Below are positions 1-9,849 of a DNA stretch of 60,040 bases, piece after piece. Numbering within the stretch: the first letter of the stretch is position 1; every line of letters starts with the position of its first letter. The DNA is from Clostridiales bacterium. Its GTDB lineage: Bacteria > Bacillota > Clostridia > Oscillospirales > Oscillospiraceae. A program made the translations under genes and the position numbers. The notes under the pieces are model-generated. The model searched no databases. It was not told the DNA's origin and saw nothing but the letters and a program-made list of their open reading frames with translations. The DNA is taken from the NCBI GenBank assembly GCA_003522945.1, contig DPHR01000168.1, positions 1,224-61,263 on the forward strand, given 5' to 3'.

Positions 1-1956
1 GCCACCGACCCGGACCGCGAGGGCGAAGCGATCAGCTGGCATCTCAAGGAGCTTCTGAAGATCCCCGACGAGAAGGCCCGCCGTGTTACCTTTAACGAGA
101 TCACGAAAAAGGTCGTGCAGGAGAGCATTGCCAACCCGCGCGATATCGATCAGGATCTGGTGGACGCGCAGCAGGCGCGCCGCATTCTGGACCGCATCGT
201 CGGCTATAAGCTCAGTCCGCTCCTCTGGCGCAAGGTGCGCCGGGGTCTCTCCGCGGGCCGCGTGCAGTCCGTTGCCATCCGCATGGTCGTGGACCGGGAA
301 AACGAGATCCGGGCTTTCCAGCCGGAGGAATACTGGTATCTGGATGCGCATCTCGACCGCGCCGGGAAGAAGGGCGGCTTTGTCGCCCGCTATTACGGCA
401 CGGCAGACAAGAAAAAAGAGCTTCACAGTGAAAAAGAAGTGGAGGACGTCATCGCCGCCGTGGAAAAGGCGGCGTGGGAGATCGGCTCCGTCAAGCGCGG
501 CGAGCGCCAGCGCAGCCCGTCGCCCCCGTTCATCACCTCCACGCTGCAGCAGGAGGCGAGCCGCCGTCTGGGGCTCACGCCGCGGCGCACGATGAGCATC
601 GCGCAGCAGCTCTACGAAGGCGTGGATATCACCGGCGAAGGCACGGTCGGTCTTATCACCTATATGCGTACCGACTCTCTGCGCCTTTCCGAGGAAGCCA
701 TGGCCGCCGCGGGCAGCTTTATCCGCAGCTTTTACGGCGAGGAGTACTATTACGGCAAACCCCGCCGCTATAAGACCAAGGCGGGCGCGCAGGACGCGCA
801 CGAAGCCATCCGTCCGAGCAACGTGAATCTCACGCCGGAGCGCGTGAAAAAGGATCTCACGGCGGAGCAGTACCGCCTGTACCGGCTGATCTGGGGCCGC
901 TTTACGGCGAGCCAGATGGCAAACGCCGTCTATGATAACGTGGTGATCGATGCTCTCAGCGCCGGACACTGCTTCAAGGCGAATCATTCCTCGCTGCGTT
1001 TCCCGGGGTATACCGCGGTATACGAGGACCCGAACGAGGACGAGGAGACCGGCGGGAAAAAGCCGCTGCCCGATCTTGCCGAGGGCGAGATCGTAACGCT
1101 CAAAAAGCTCGACAAGGAGCAGCGCTTCACCGAGCCTCCGGCGCGTTACACGGAAGCGACGCTCATCCGCGCCATGGAGGAAAAGGGTATCGGCCGTCCG
1201 AGCACGTATGCCCCGACCATCAGCACCATCACCGGGCGCGAGTATGTCGCCAAGGAAGGGAAGTACCTCAAGCCGACGTCCCTCGGCGAAGTCGTCACGG
1301 GACTCATGGAGGAGCGTTTCCCCGATATCGTTGATCTCAAATTCACCGCGCATATGGAAGACCGGCTCGACGAGATCGAAAACGGCAAGATCGACTGGAA
1401 AAACGTTCTGGAAGATTTCTACGGCGATTTTGATAAGGAACTGACCGAAGCGGAAAAGGCGCTCGAGGGCGTGCATATCAAAGTGCCCGACGAGGTCTCC
1501 GACGAGGTGTGCGACAAGTGCGGCCGTCATCTTGTCGTAAAGAGCGGACGGTTTGGCCGCTTCCTTGCCTGCCCCGGCTTCCCGGAGTGCAACTTTACAA
1601 AACCTATCGTCATCGAAATGCCCGGGCGGTGCCCGAAGTGCGGCGGACGTATCTTCAAGCGCACATCCAAGAAGGGCTATACGTATTACGCCTGCGAGCG
1701 CGGCGCGGAGTGCGGCTTTATGACGTGGGACGTTCCGGTCAAGGACGTTTGCCCGTCCTGCGGCAAAACGCTCTTCAAGCTCTCGGGCAAGGGCGCGAGA
1801 AAGCCGTTCTGTGTCAATCCCGAGTGCGACATGTTCGTGCCGGAGGAAAAACGCGGCTACCGCCGCAAGGCCGCCGCGGATAAGACGGCCGAAAAGCCGC
1901 AGGAATCGTCGGCAGAGAGCACAGAAAAGAAAGACACACCGAAAGAGGATAAATGA
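1..1956 (+). CDS. topA: DNA topoisomerase I (5' truncated by window)
   Basis: Type IA topoisomerase that relaxes negatively supercoiled DNA through a 5'-phosphotyrosine intermediate. The frame is open from base 1, so the N-terminus lies outside the window. The first codons already give the Toprim acidic motif (DPDREGEA). The active-site tyrosine sits in YMRTDS, codon at 661-663. The C-terminus carries three four-cysteine zinc ribbons, around 1510-1590, 1630-1710 and 1760-1830, followed by a lysine-rich tail. The stop overlaps the next start as ATGA, so trmFO is translationally coupled. The topA-trmFO order is usual in Firmicutes. Confidence 0.97.
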   Translation, partial: ATDPDREGEAISWHLKELLKIPDEKARRVTFNEITKKVVQESIANPRDIDQDLVDAQQARRILDRIVGYKLSPLLWRKVRRGLSAGRVQSVAIRMVVDRENEIRAFQPEEYWYLDAHLDRAGKKGGFVARYYGTADKKKELHSEKEVEDVIAAVEKAAWEIGSVKRGERQRSPSPPFITSTLQQEASRRLGLTPRRTMSIAQQLYEGVDITGEGTVGLITYMRTDSLRLSEEAMAAAGSFIRSFYGEEYYYGKPRRYKTKAGAQDAHEAIRPSNVNLTPERVKKDLTAEQYRLYRLIWGRFTASQMANAVYDNVVIDALSAGHCFKANHSSLRFPGYTAVYEDPNEDEETGGKKPLPDLAEGEIVTLKKLDKEQRFTEPPARYTEATLIRAMEEKGIGRPSTYAPTISTITGREYVAKEGKYLKPTSLGEVVTGLMEERFPDIVDLKFTAHMEDRLDEIENGKIDWKNVLEDFYGDFDKELTEAEKALEGVHIKVPDEVSDEVCDKCGRHLVVKSGRFGRFLACPGFPECNFTKPIVIEMPGRCPKCGGRIFKRTSKKGYTYYACERGAECGFMTWDVPVKDVCPSCGKTLFKLSGKGARKPFCVNPECDMFVPEEKRGYRRKAAADKTAEKPQESSAESTEKKDTPKEDK

Positions 1957-3275
1957 ACGCTGTAACGGTTGTCGGAGCCGGTCTTGCCGGTTCCGAAGCG
2001 GCTTATCAGCTCGCCATCCGGGGCATCCCGGTGCGGCTGATCGAAATGAAGCCGAAAAAAATGACTCCGGCGCACGTCTCTCCGTATTTTGCGGAGCTCG
2101 TGTGCTCCAACTCGCTGCGCAGCGACGAGCTTACCAACGCCGTGGGGCTTCTCAAAGAAGAGCTGCGGCGGCTCGGCAGCATCGTGATGCGCTGTGCCGA
2201 TGAGCACCGCGTAGCTGCCGGCGGCGCGTTGGCGGTGGACCGCGAAGGCTTTGCCCGCGCCGTGACCGAGGCCGTCCGCGCCCTTCCCAATGTGAAGATC
2301 GTTGAGGAAGAGGCGGTGGATATTCCCGACGGAGAAGTCATCATCGCAAGCGGCCCGCTCACCTCGGACGTGCTCGCGGAAAACATCCTTCGCCGCACCG
2401 GCAGCGAAGGGCTGCACTTCTACGATGCCGTCGCGCCGATCGTATCGCTGGATTCCGTCGATATGGAAAGCGCGTTCCGCGCCTCCCGGTATGATAAGGG
2501 AACTGCGGATTATGTAAACTGCCCGATGACCGAGGAGGAATACACCGCGTTCTGGAAGGAGCTGACGACCGCCCGCGAAGCGGCGGTCCACGGCTTTGAC
2601 GACGGCGGCGTATTTGAAGGCTGCATGCCGGTCGAGGTCATGGCGCGCCGCGGCTTTGATACGCTGCGCTACGGGCCGATGAAGCCGGTAGGACTGCGCG
2701 ATCCGCACACGGGGCACGAGCCCTATGCCGTGGTGCAGCTCCGGCAGGACAATGCCGACGGTACGCTCTATAACCTCGTCGGCTTCCAGACGCATCTGGC
2801 GTTTCCGGAGCAGCGGCGGGTTTTCTCGATGATCCCGGCGCTGCGCGAGGCGGAGTTTGTCCGCTACGGCGTGATGCACCGGAATACCTATTTGCAGTCG
2901 CCCGGAAAGCTCGATCGGTATTACCGGCTGATCGCCGAGCCGCGTATTGCCTTCGCCGGACAGATCACCGGCGTCGAGGGGTATGTGGAATCCTGCGCCT
3001 CCGGCATGCTCGCTTCGCTTGAAATGGCGGCGCGGCTTTTGGGGCTGCCGCCGGTCGATTTCTCGCAGGAAACGGCCATCGGCGCGCTGGGGCTGTATAT
3101 TTCCCACGGCAGCATCGGCGATTTCCAGCCGATGAACATCAATTTCGGCATCATTTCCCCGCTGACCTACCGGGTCAAGGGGAAAAGAAATAAAAATGCG
3201 GAGATCTCGGCACGTTCGCTGGCGCAGATCGACGAGCTGGTGAAAGGAGACCTTTGGAATGCGTATTCTCATTGA
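1953..3275 (+). CDS. trmFO: Methylenetetrahydrofolate-tRNA-(uracil-5-)-methyltransferase
   Basis: Folate- and FAD-dependent enzyme that makes 5-methyluridine at position 54 of tRNA in Gram-positive bacteria. The N-terminal dinucleotide-binding motif GAGLAGSE is seen at residues 7-14. The SNSLRSDELTNAVGLLK stretch and the C-terminal GYVESCASG block are typical of the GidA/TrmFO fold. At 440 residues the length is normal. It starts inside the topA stop (ATGA), and its last 17 bases overlap plsX, whose Shine-Dalgarno lies within this gene. Confidence 0.96.
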   Translation: MNAVTVVGAGLAGSEAAYQLAIRGIPVRLIEMKPKKMTPAHVSPYFAELVCSNSLRSDELTNAVGLLKEELRRLGSIVMRCADEHRVAAGGALAVDREGFARAVTEAVRALPNVKIVEEEAVDIPDGEVIIASGPLTSDVLAENILRRTGSEGLHFYDAVAPIVSLDSVDMESAFRASRYDKGTADYVNCPMTEEEYTAFWKELTTAREAAVHGFDDGGVFEGCMPVEVMARRGFDTLRYGPMKPVGLRDPHTGHEPYAVVQLRQDNADGTLYNLVGFQTHLAFPEQRRVFSMIPALREAEFVRYGVMHRNTYLQSPGKLDRYYRLIAEPRIAFAGQITGVEGYVESCASGMLASLEMAARLLGLPPVDFSQETAIGALGLYISHGSIGDFQPMNINFGIISPLTYRVKGKRNKNAEISARSLAQIDELVKGDLWNAYSH

Positions 3276-4287
3276 CGCCATGGGCGGCGATAACGCGCCC
3301 GGCGAGATCGTCCGCGGCGCGGTGGAAGCCTCGCGCGAGTTTCACGTGGATGTAGCGCTTGTGGGCCGAGAGGCGGAGATCCTCGCTTGTCTGAACGAGA
3401 TGGATGTCATGCCCGGCGAACATATTCAGATCGTGAACGCGCCGGACGTTATTTCCATGGAGGATGACCCGAGCACAGCCACGCGCAAAAAGCCGGAGTC
3501 TTCGATGTCCGTTGCGCTCCAGCTGCTTCACCGCGGCGAGGGCGACGCCGTTATTTCCGCCGGAAGCACCGGCGCTCTTTTGAGCGGCGCTACGCTCACG
3601 GTGCGCCGCATCCGCGGCATCCGCCGTGCCTGCTTTGGCCCGGTGATTCCGAACGGCGGCAAAGGTACGCTTCTGATCGACTGCGGCGCGAATGTGGAAT
3701 GCACGGCGGAGTATCTGCTGCAGTTTGCCTATATGGGCAAGTTCTATACGCACGATCTTCTCGGGTGCGAAGATCCCCGCATCGGTCTTTTGAATATCGG
3801 CGCGGAGGAGACGAAGGGAACGGAGCTTCAGAAGCAGACCTATGCTCTTCTGAAGGAAGCTCACGAAGCTGGGCGGCTTAACTTTGTCGGCAACGTGGAA
3901 GCGCGCGACGTTTTCTCCGGAAATGTTGATGTCCTTGTGTGTGACGGTTTCTCCGGAAACGTGCTGCTCAAGTGCATTGAGGGCACAGCCATGATGCTTA
4001 TGAAGCGTCTCAAAGGCATTTTCTATAAAAACACCGCCAATAAGCTCGCGGCGGCCGTGCTCAAAAAGGATGTGTACGCGCTCAAGTCGCTCTTTGATCC
4101 GAGCGAGGTCGGCGGCACGGCGCTGCTCGGCATTTCCAAGCCCGTCATTAAGGCGCACGGCTCTTCGGATGCTCGCGCTATCCGCAGCGCCGTCCGGCAG
4201 GCAATCACATTCATCGATTCTGACGTGATCGGCAGCATCGAGAAGAATGTTGCATATATGCGTATTTCACCGAACGAAGGAGAATAA
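3259..4287 (+). CDS. plsX: Phosphate acyltransferase PlsX
   Basis: Converts acyl-ACP to acyl-phosphate, the first step of phosphatidic acid synthesis in the PlsX/PlsY pathway; a peripheral membrane enzyme. It begins with the family signature RILIDAMGGDNAP and is 342 residues, the normal length. The start follows a strong AAAGGAGA site. acpP lies six bases downstream, fitting the shared use of acyl-ACP. Usual plsX neighbours fapR and fabD are absent here; trmFO is upstream instead. Confidence 0.96.
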   Translation: MRILIDAMGGDNAPGEIVRGAVEASREFHVDVALVGREAEILACLNEMDVMPGEHIQIVNAPDVISMEDDPSTATRKKPESSMSVALQLLHRGEGDAVISAGSTGALLSGATLTVRRIRGIRRACFGPVIPNGGKGTLLIDCGANVECTAEYLLQFAYMGKFYTHDLLGCEDPRIGLLNIGAEETKGTELQKQTYALLKEAHEAGRLNFVGNVEARDVFSGNVDVLVCDGFSGNVLLKCIEGTAMMLMKRLKGIFYKNTANKLAAAVLKKDVYALKSLFDPSEVGGTALLGISKPVIKAHGSSDARAIRSAVRQAITFIDSDVIGSIEKNVAYMRISPNEGE

Positions 4288-4293
4288 AAAGAC

Positions 4294-4530
4294 ATGGTAC
4301 TCGAACAAATCATCAAAATGGTCGCCGAGCAGTTTATGATCGACGAAAACGAAATCAGCGCGGATACGTCCTTTGTGGACGATCTGGGCGCGGACTCTCT
4401 CGACGTTGTGGAGCTTACGATGGCGCTGGAAGAGACCTTCTCGCTGCCCGACACGCCGGAAGACGAGCTGACCAACATCCACACCGTCGGCGACCTTGCC
4501 GATTACGTGTCCCGCGCAACGCAGGAATAA
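4294..4530 (+). CDS. acpP: Acyl carrier protein
   Basis: Small acidic carrier of fatty acyl chains. The 78-residue protein has the canonical phosphopantetheine site GADSLDVVEL, where the serine of DSL is the attachment residue. The start has an AAGGAGA site inside the plsX 3' end. It sits between plsX and rnc, the classic plsX-acpP-rnc arrangement. Confidence 0.97.
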   Translation: MVLEQIIKMVAEQFMIDENEISADTSFVDDLGADSLDVVELTMALEETFSLPDTPEDELTNIHTVGDLADYVSRATQE

Positions 4531-4534
4531 GCGC

Positions 4535-5212
4535 ATGACCGCTCTGGAAGAGAGACTGGGCCATTCGTTCCGAAACCGGGCGCTGCTCGAAACGGCGGTA
4601 ACGCACAGTTCCTATGCCAACGAGAACCGCGCTTCCGGTATCGTCTGCAACGAACGGCTGGAGTTTTTGGGTGATTCCGTTCTCGGCGTTACGGTCGCGG
4701 ATTTCCTGTACCGGCATTTTCCCGATATGCCGGAGGGCCGCATGACGCGGCTCCGCGCGGAGCTCGTCTGCGAGCAGTCGCTCCATCGTGTGGCGCTGGA
4801 GCTGCATCTGGGCGACTATCTCCGTCTCGGCAAGGGTGAGGAGCACAACGGCGGTCGGGAGCGCGCGTCGATCCTTTCCGACGCTGTGGAGGCGGTCATT
4901 GCCGCTATGTATCTCGACGCCGGCATGGAAACAGCGGCGGATTTTATCCATCGCTGCCTGCTGGACGATGTCCGAACCATCGAAACGCCGTCCTTCACCG
5001 ACTATAAAACCGCCCTGCAGGAGCTTGTGCAGCGTCAAAGCGGGCAGGTGCTCTCCTACGAGCTTGTCGGCGAGGAGGGGCCGGATCACGCAAAGACGTT
5101 CCGCATGCAGGTCTGTCTGAACGGCGAGCCGGTCGGACTCGGAACCGGACGCACCAAAAAGGAAGCGGAGCAGACGGCGGCTGCCAGCGCGCTGGAGGCG
5201 CTGCGGAAGTGA
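4535..5212 (+). CDS. rnc: Ribonuclease III
   Basis: Double-strand-specific endoribonuclease that processes rRNA precursors and structured mRNAs. The catalytic signature NERLEFLGDSVLG is present near residue 40, followed by the second acidic cluster (DAVEAVIAAMYLD). A double-stranded RNA binding domain forms the C-terminus (from about residue 155, ending in KKEAEQTAAASALEAL). I chose the ATG at 4535, four bases after the acpP stop; upstream in-frame codons would overlap acpP and add non-homologous residues. The stop overlaps the next gene's GTG start. Confidence 0.95.
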   Translation: MTALEERLGHSFRNRALLETAVTHSSYANENRASGIVCNERLEFLGDSVLGVTVADFLYRHFPDMPEGRMTRLRAELVCEQSLHRVALELHLGDYLRLGKGEEHNGGRERASILSDAVEAVIAAMYLDAGMETAADFIHRCLLDDVRTIETPSFTDYKTALQELVQRQSGQVLSYELVGEEGPDHAKTFRMQVCLNGEPVGLGTGRTKKEAEQTAAASALEALRK

Positions 5213-6201
5213 CGCCGCGCCGCCGCATTCTTCCCATATTTGTCCCTCATGCAGGCTGCCCGAATGACTGCGTTTTCTGCAACCAGAAACGCATCTCCGG
5301 CAGCCTGCTTCCGGCTTCTGCGGAAACGGTGCGTGCCGCCGTTTCCGTGCTCGAGCCGGGCAGCGGATATGAGCTGGCGTTTTACGGCGGCAGCTTTACC
5401 GCCATACCCGAAGCCGAGCAGGAAGCGCTCCTTGCCGCGGCGATCCCGGCGCGGGAATCCGGCGCTGTTTCAGCGCTTCGCGTATCGACACGGCCGGACG
5501 CCGTGACGGAGGAAAAGCTGGCGCGCCTGCGCCGGTACGGTGTCGAGACGGTGGAGCTCGGCGCGCAGTCCATGTGCGATGAGGTGCTTTTACGCAGCGG
5601 GCGCGGGCATATGAGCGAGGATACCGTGAAGGCGGCAAAACTTGTGAAGGACGCCGGTTTCACGCTGATTCTGCAGATGATGACCGGCCTTCCCGGCAGC
5701 GACGATGCGCGCGATATCCAGACGGCACGCTCTATTGCCGCGCTTCACCCGGACGGCGTGCGCATTTATCCGACGGTCATTCTCCGCGATACGCCGCTCT
5801 GTGACCTCTGGCAGGCGGGGAAGTACCGGGAGCATACCGTGGAGGATGCCGTGCGCGTATGCGCGCGTATTCTGCCCATATTTGAGAATGCCGGGATCCC
5901 GGTCATCCGTCTGGGGCTGAACCCCTCGGACGAGCTCTCCGGCGGCGCCGCCGTCGGCGGAGCGTATCATCCCTCGCTCGGCGAGCTGGTGCGTTCGCGG
6001 CTCTGGCGCGATAAGGCCGAGGCGATCCTCTCCGGCATCGAGCCGGGATCGGACGTCGTTTTCGGTGTTTCGGCGAACCGTATTTCCGTGATGACAGGGC
6101 AGCATCGCGCTAATCTATCGTATCTTCAGGAGCGATTCGCGCTCCGGTCGGTGCGCGTATGCGCGTCCGACGTACCGGACGGGGAGATCGTCCGGATATA
6201 A
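5209..6201 (+). CDS. Elp3/HemN-like radical SAM protein
   Basis: Radical SAM enzyme with the iron-sulfur motif CxxxCxxC (CPNDCVFC) near residue 17. The early motif FVPHAGCPNDC and the later GGSFTAIPEAEQE segment match the uncharacterised Elp3-related family commonly found between rnc and smc in Clostridia. No acetyltransferase domain is present, so it is not a full Elp3. The start is a GTG overlapping the rnc stop (GTGA), so it is translationally coupled. The substrate is unknown; a tRNA-modification role is only a guess from the Elp3 relationship. Confidence 0.85.
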   Translation: MTPRRRILPIFVPHAGCPNDCVFCNQKRISGSLLPASAETVRAAVSVLEPGSGYELAFYGGSFTAIPEAEQEALLAAAIPARESGAVSALRVSTRPDAVTEEKLARLRRYGVETVELGAQSMCDEVLLRSGRGHMSEDTVKAAKLVKDAGFTLILQMMTGLPGSDDARDIQTARSIAALHPDGVRIYPTVILRDTPLCDLWQAGKYREHTVEDAVRVCARILPIFENAGIPVIRLGLNPSDELSGGAAVGGAYHPSLGELVRSRLWRDKAEAILSGIEPGSDVVFGVSANRISVMTGQHRANLSYLQERFALRSVRVCASDVPDGEIVRI

Positions 6202-6202
6202 G

Positions 6203-6231
6203 TTGCAAAAAAAGACGATTTAGTATATAAT
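6203..6231 (+). promoter_or_regulatory. SigA-type promoter for smc-ftsY
   Basis: TTGCAA at 6203-6208, a 17-base spacer, and a perfect TATAAT at 6226-6231, in the short gap just after the radical SAM stop and 43 bases before the smc start. This suggests a second transcription start inside the long housekeeping block. Confidence 0.75.
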
Positions 6232-6273
6232 AAATTGTTTTGATGCATCTTTAATTGCTGAGGAGAAGAAACC

Positions 6274-9200
6274 GTGTATTTAAAAGCGCTGGAACTCCAG
6301 GGCTTCAAGTCGTTTCCCGAAAAGACGCGGCTGAGCTTTGAAAAAGATATAACCGTGATCGTCGGGCCCAACGGCAGCGGCAAATCCAATTTGTCGGACG
6401 CGCTGCTGTGGGTCATGGGCGAGCAGAAAACGCGGATGCTGCGCGGCGGGAAAATGGAGGACGTCATTTTCGGCGGCACAGAAAAGCGCGGCGCCATGGG
6501 CTTTGCGCAGGTGACGCTCGTGCTGGATAATACAACGCGCATCCTGCCGCTCGATACCGACGAGGTCAGCATCGCCCGGCGCTACTACCGCAGCGGCGAG
6601 AGCGAATATTACATCAACCGCGAGCAGGTACGCCTGCGTGACGTAACGGAACTGCTGATGGATACCGGTCTCGGCTGCGACGGCTACTCGATCATCGGGC
6701 AGGGGCGTATCAGCGAGATCGTCTCCGCCAAATCTACCGACCGGCGCGAGATATTTGAAGAAGCCGCGGGCATTGCCCGCTTCCGCCACCGCAAGGACGA
6801 GTCCGAGCGCAAGCTCGCCCGCACGGAGGACAACCTCCTGCGCATCGGCGATAAGATCTCGGAGCTTGAAATACAGGTCGAACCGCTGCGCAAGCAGTCG
6901 GAAACGGCGCAGAAGTACCTTGTTCTGCGCGACCAGCTCCGCGAACAGGAGGTATCGCTCTGGATGGCGAACCTCGATCGGCTGCACGAGCAGTCGGAGC
7001 TGCTGCGCTCGGACTATGAGCGCTCGGTCGTGGAGTGTACGGCGGCACGCTCGGAGCAGGACCGTTTGTACGCCGAGAGTGAGCGCCTTGCCGCGCGCAT
7101 GCGCGAAATGGACGTGAAGTCCGAGGATCTTCGGGAAAAGCTTCGCACGACGGAGGCTGCGGCCGCAGACGCCGAGAGCGGCGCCGCCGTGGTGCGCACG
7201 CAGCTTGCGAACAACGCTGAAACGCTTTTGCGTCTGCAGCGCGAGATCGGCGAGCAGAAGGAGCGCGCCGGAGGGCTATCCCGTCAGGTCGGGGAGCACC
7301 GCGCACGCATCGAGAGCATCGCCGCCGAACGGCGCGCGCTGGCCGACCGCGCGGAGGAACTCCGCCGCAGCGAGGCGGAAAACGCCTCCGGCATGGACGA
7401 ACAGAACAAGCGTCTCTCCGCCATGCTCGCGCATGAGAGTGAGCTCACCGGTACGCTCACCGAGAGCCGCACGGCGATCACGCTTCTTGCGGAAAACCGC
7501 GAGACGATGGAAGAGCGCGCTGTGCAGGCAAAGGAAGAGCTCGCCGCCGCGGAGCGGAAGGACGAGGAAGCCTCGGCGCGTCTCACGGAAGAGAAGAAGC
7601 GCCTGAATGAGATAAAGGAAAAAGAACAGAGCCTTGCCAACGTGATCTCCGGTCACTCCATGCTCATGGCAGGGCGTGAGCAGAAGGCGGCGGAGGCCGC
7701 CGAACGGCAGACAAAGCTCACAGTGGAGCTTCGCTCCTGCGATTCGCGCATCCACCTCCTTTCGGAACTGGAAAAGGAGCTGGAGGGCTTCAGCAAGGCC
7801 GCGAAGATCGTCATGCAGGAGTCGGAGCGCGGCACGCTGCGCGGTGTGCACGGGCCGGTCGGCAAAATGATCCGCACCGAGGACCGGTACGCGCTCGCCG
7901 TGGAAACGGCGCTCGGCGCGCACGTCGGCGATATTATTGTTGATACGCAGGATAACGGCAAGGATATATTCGCGCTCTTGAAACGGCGCGACGGCGGGCG
8001 CGTAACGCTCCAGCCGATGGATGTGATCCGTCCGGCGCGGCTGAACGGTGAGCCGAGAGGCGAGGCGGGCTACGTCGGCGTGTGCTCCGATCTTGTAAAC
8101 TGCGATAAACGCTACAGCGCCGTCATAGCGAGCCTTCTCGGGCGCACGGCCGTTGCGGAAACGCTCACCGACGCCATCGCCATTGCACGCCGGCACAATA
8201 ACAGCTTCCGCATCGTGACGCTCGACGGACAGATTTTGAATGCCGGCGGCTCGATGACCGGCGGCAGCGCCGGAAAAAACACCGGAATCCTCTCGCGCGC
8301 CAACGAGCTCAAGCGTCTCCGCGAAAAGCGCGGCGATCTGGAAGCGCAGCTCTCGCAGACGGAATCGCAGCGGCGGGAAGCCGAGCGCGAGCTGCAGAGC
8401 GCGCGCTACGATCTTGAAACGGCCCGCGAAGAACACGCTGCGGCGCGGCAGGAAACGGCGCGGCAGGAGGGCCTCGTTGCGCAGGCACAGCTTCTGCGCA
8501 CGGCAGCGGCGGACGCGCTCGACGCGCTCGACGAGGAGATCCGCTCCGCCTCCGCACGGCGGCGCGAAAACGAGAGCCGCACGGCGGCACTGCAGGAAAC
8601 GTGCGCCGCGGCGGAGAAGGAGCTTGCCTCGCTCCGCGCGGATATGGAAAAGGAATCCGCCGGCATCGAGAGCTTTGAAGCGCGCCGGCGGGAGCTCGAG
8701 GAGAGCTTCAGCGCCATTCGCGCGCAGCAGGCGTCGCTCGACGCCGAGCGCAGCACCGTGCTGCTCGCCATCGAACAGCTCGAACGCCTGCGCGCCGAGT
8801 TAGAGAGCGATTCCGGCGCGCGCCGAAGCGCTATGAACGCCGTGGAGCAGCAGAAAGCGGAGCTCGAAGAGCAGCAGACTACGCTCGCGGAGCGTTTGGA
8901 AACGCTGCGCGCACAGGCGCAGCAGGAAAAGGACGCGCTCACGCAGCTCACCGCAAATAAAATGGAGCTGGAAGGCCGCCGCAGCGCCGCTGACAAAGCC
9001 GCGCAGGAGAAGAACCGCGCCCTGCTCGATCTCGAACGCAGCAGTGCCCAGCTCGAACAGAAGAAAATGGCGGCGGAGATGGAAGAGCGCCAGATCGTGG
9101 AAAAACTCTGGGACAGCTACGAGCTCAGCCGCACGGAAGCGGAAAAAGTCCGTCAGCCCGTCGAAAGCCTTGCCAAGGCCGGGCGGCAGGTCAGCGAGCT

Positions 9201-9834
9201 GCGCCGGAGCATGTCCGCGCTCGGTACGCCGAACCTCGGCGCGATCGAGGAATATAAGCGCGTGAGCGAGCGGTACACCTTCCTTTCCGAGCAGCGCGAC
9301 GATGTGCAGAAATCCAAGGATGAGATTTTGAAGATCATCGCCGATATCACCGCGCAGATGGAAGAAATCTTTGTCCGCGAGATCCAGGAGATCGACGAGG
9401 CGTTCCGCCAGATATTTGTAGAGCTCTTCGGCGGCGGCAAGGCGTCGCTTTCTCTCGAGGATATGAACGATGTGCTCAACTGCGGCATCGATATCCGCAT
9501 CCAGCCACCCGGAAAAGCGGTTTCCAACATCAGCCTGCTCTCCGGCGGCGAAAAGGCGTTCGTTGCCATCGCGCTGTATTTTGCCATCATGCGTGTCCGC
9601 CCGACGCCGTTCTGCATTATGGACGAGATCGAATCGGCGCTTGACGAGGAAAACGTTGCCCGGTACGCGGCGTACATGCGCCGCATGTGCGGAAAAACGC
9701 AGTTCATTGCCATTACGCACCGCCGCGGCACGATGGAAGAGGCCGATCAGCTCTACGGCGTCACCATGCAGGAAAAAGGCGTCAGCACCGTGCTGGCGAT
9801 GGATATGGAAGAAGCGCTCCAAACCATTCGCTGA
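6274..9834 (+). CDS. smc: Chromosome segregation ATPase SMC
   Basis: Condensin ATPase that compacts and resolves the chromosome together with ScpA/ScpB. The N-terminal Walker A is GPNGSGKSN (residues 32-40). Two very long coiled coils flank a hinge at about residues 510-690 (ending near GGSMTGGS). The C-terminal head has the ABC signature LSGGEKAF near residue 1090 and Walker B IMDEIESALDE near 1115. At 1186 residues it is full length. The start is GTG, chosen for the AGGAGAAG site seven bases upstream and for homology of the first residues. Confidence 0.97.
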   Translation: MYLKALELQGFKSFPEKTRLSFEKDITVIVGPNGSGKSNLSDALLWVMGEQKTRMLRGGKMEDVIFGGTEKRGAMGFAQVTLVLDNTTRILPLDTDEVSIARRYYRSGESEYYINREQVRLRDVTELLMDTGLGCDGYSIIGQGRISEIVSAKSTDRREIFEEAAGIARFRHRKDESERKLARTEDNLLRIGDKISELEIQVEPLRKQSETAQKYLVLRDQLREQEVSLWMANLDRLHEQSELLRSDYERSVVECTAARSEQDRLYAESERLAARMREMDVKSEDLREKLRTTEAAAADAESGAAVVRTQLANNAETLLRLQREIGEQKERAGGLSRQVGEHRARIESIAAERRALADRAEELRRSEAENASGMDEQNKRLSAMLAHESELTGTLTESRTAITLLAENRETMEERAVQAKEELAAAERKDEEASARLTEEKKRLNEIKEKEQSLANVISGHSMLMAGREQKAAEAAERQTKLTVELRSCDSRIHLLSELEKELEGFSKAAKIVMQESERGTLRGVHGPVGKMIRTEDRYALAVETALGAHVGDIIVDTQDNGKDIFALLKRRDGGRVTLQPMDVIRPARLNGEPRGEAGYVGVCSDLVNCDKRYSAVIASLLGRTAVAETLTDAIAIARRHNNSFRIVTLDGQILNAGGSMTGGSAGKNTGILSRANELKRLREKRGDLEAQLSQTESQRREAERELQSARYDLETAREEHAAARQETARQEGLVAQAQLLRTAAADALDALDEEIRSASARRRENESRTAALQETCAAAEKELASLRADMEKESAGIESFEARRRELEESFSAIRAQQASLDAERSTVLLAIEQLERLRAELESDSGARRSAMNAVEQQKAELEEQQTTLAERLETLRAQAQQEKDALTQLTANKMELEGRRSAADKAAQEKNRALLDLERSSAQLEQKKMAAEMEERQIVEKLWDSYELSRTEAEKVRQPVESLAKAGRQVSELRRSMSALGTPNLGAIEEYKRVSERYTFLSEQRDDVQKSKDEILKIIADITAQMEEIFVREIQEIDEAFRQIFVELFGGGKASLSLEDMNDVLNCGIDIRIQPPGKAVSNISLLSGGEKAFVAIALYFAIMRVRPTPFCIMDEIESALDEENVARYAAYMRRMCGKTQFIAITHRRGTMEEADQLYGVTMQEKGVSTVLAMDMEEALQTIR

Positions 9835-9849
9835 AAGGAGAAAACAGCC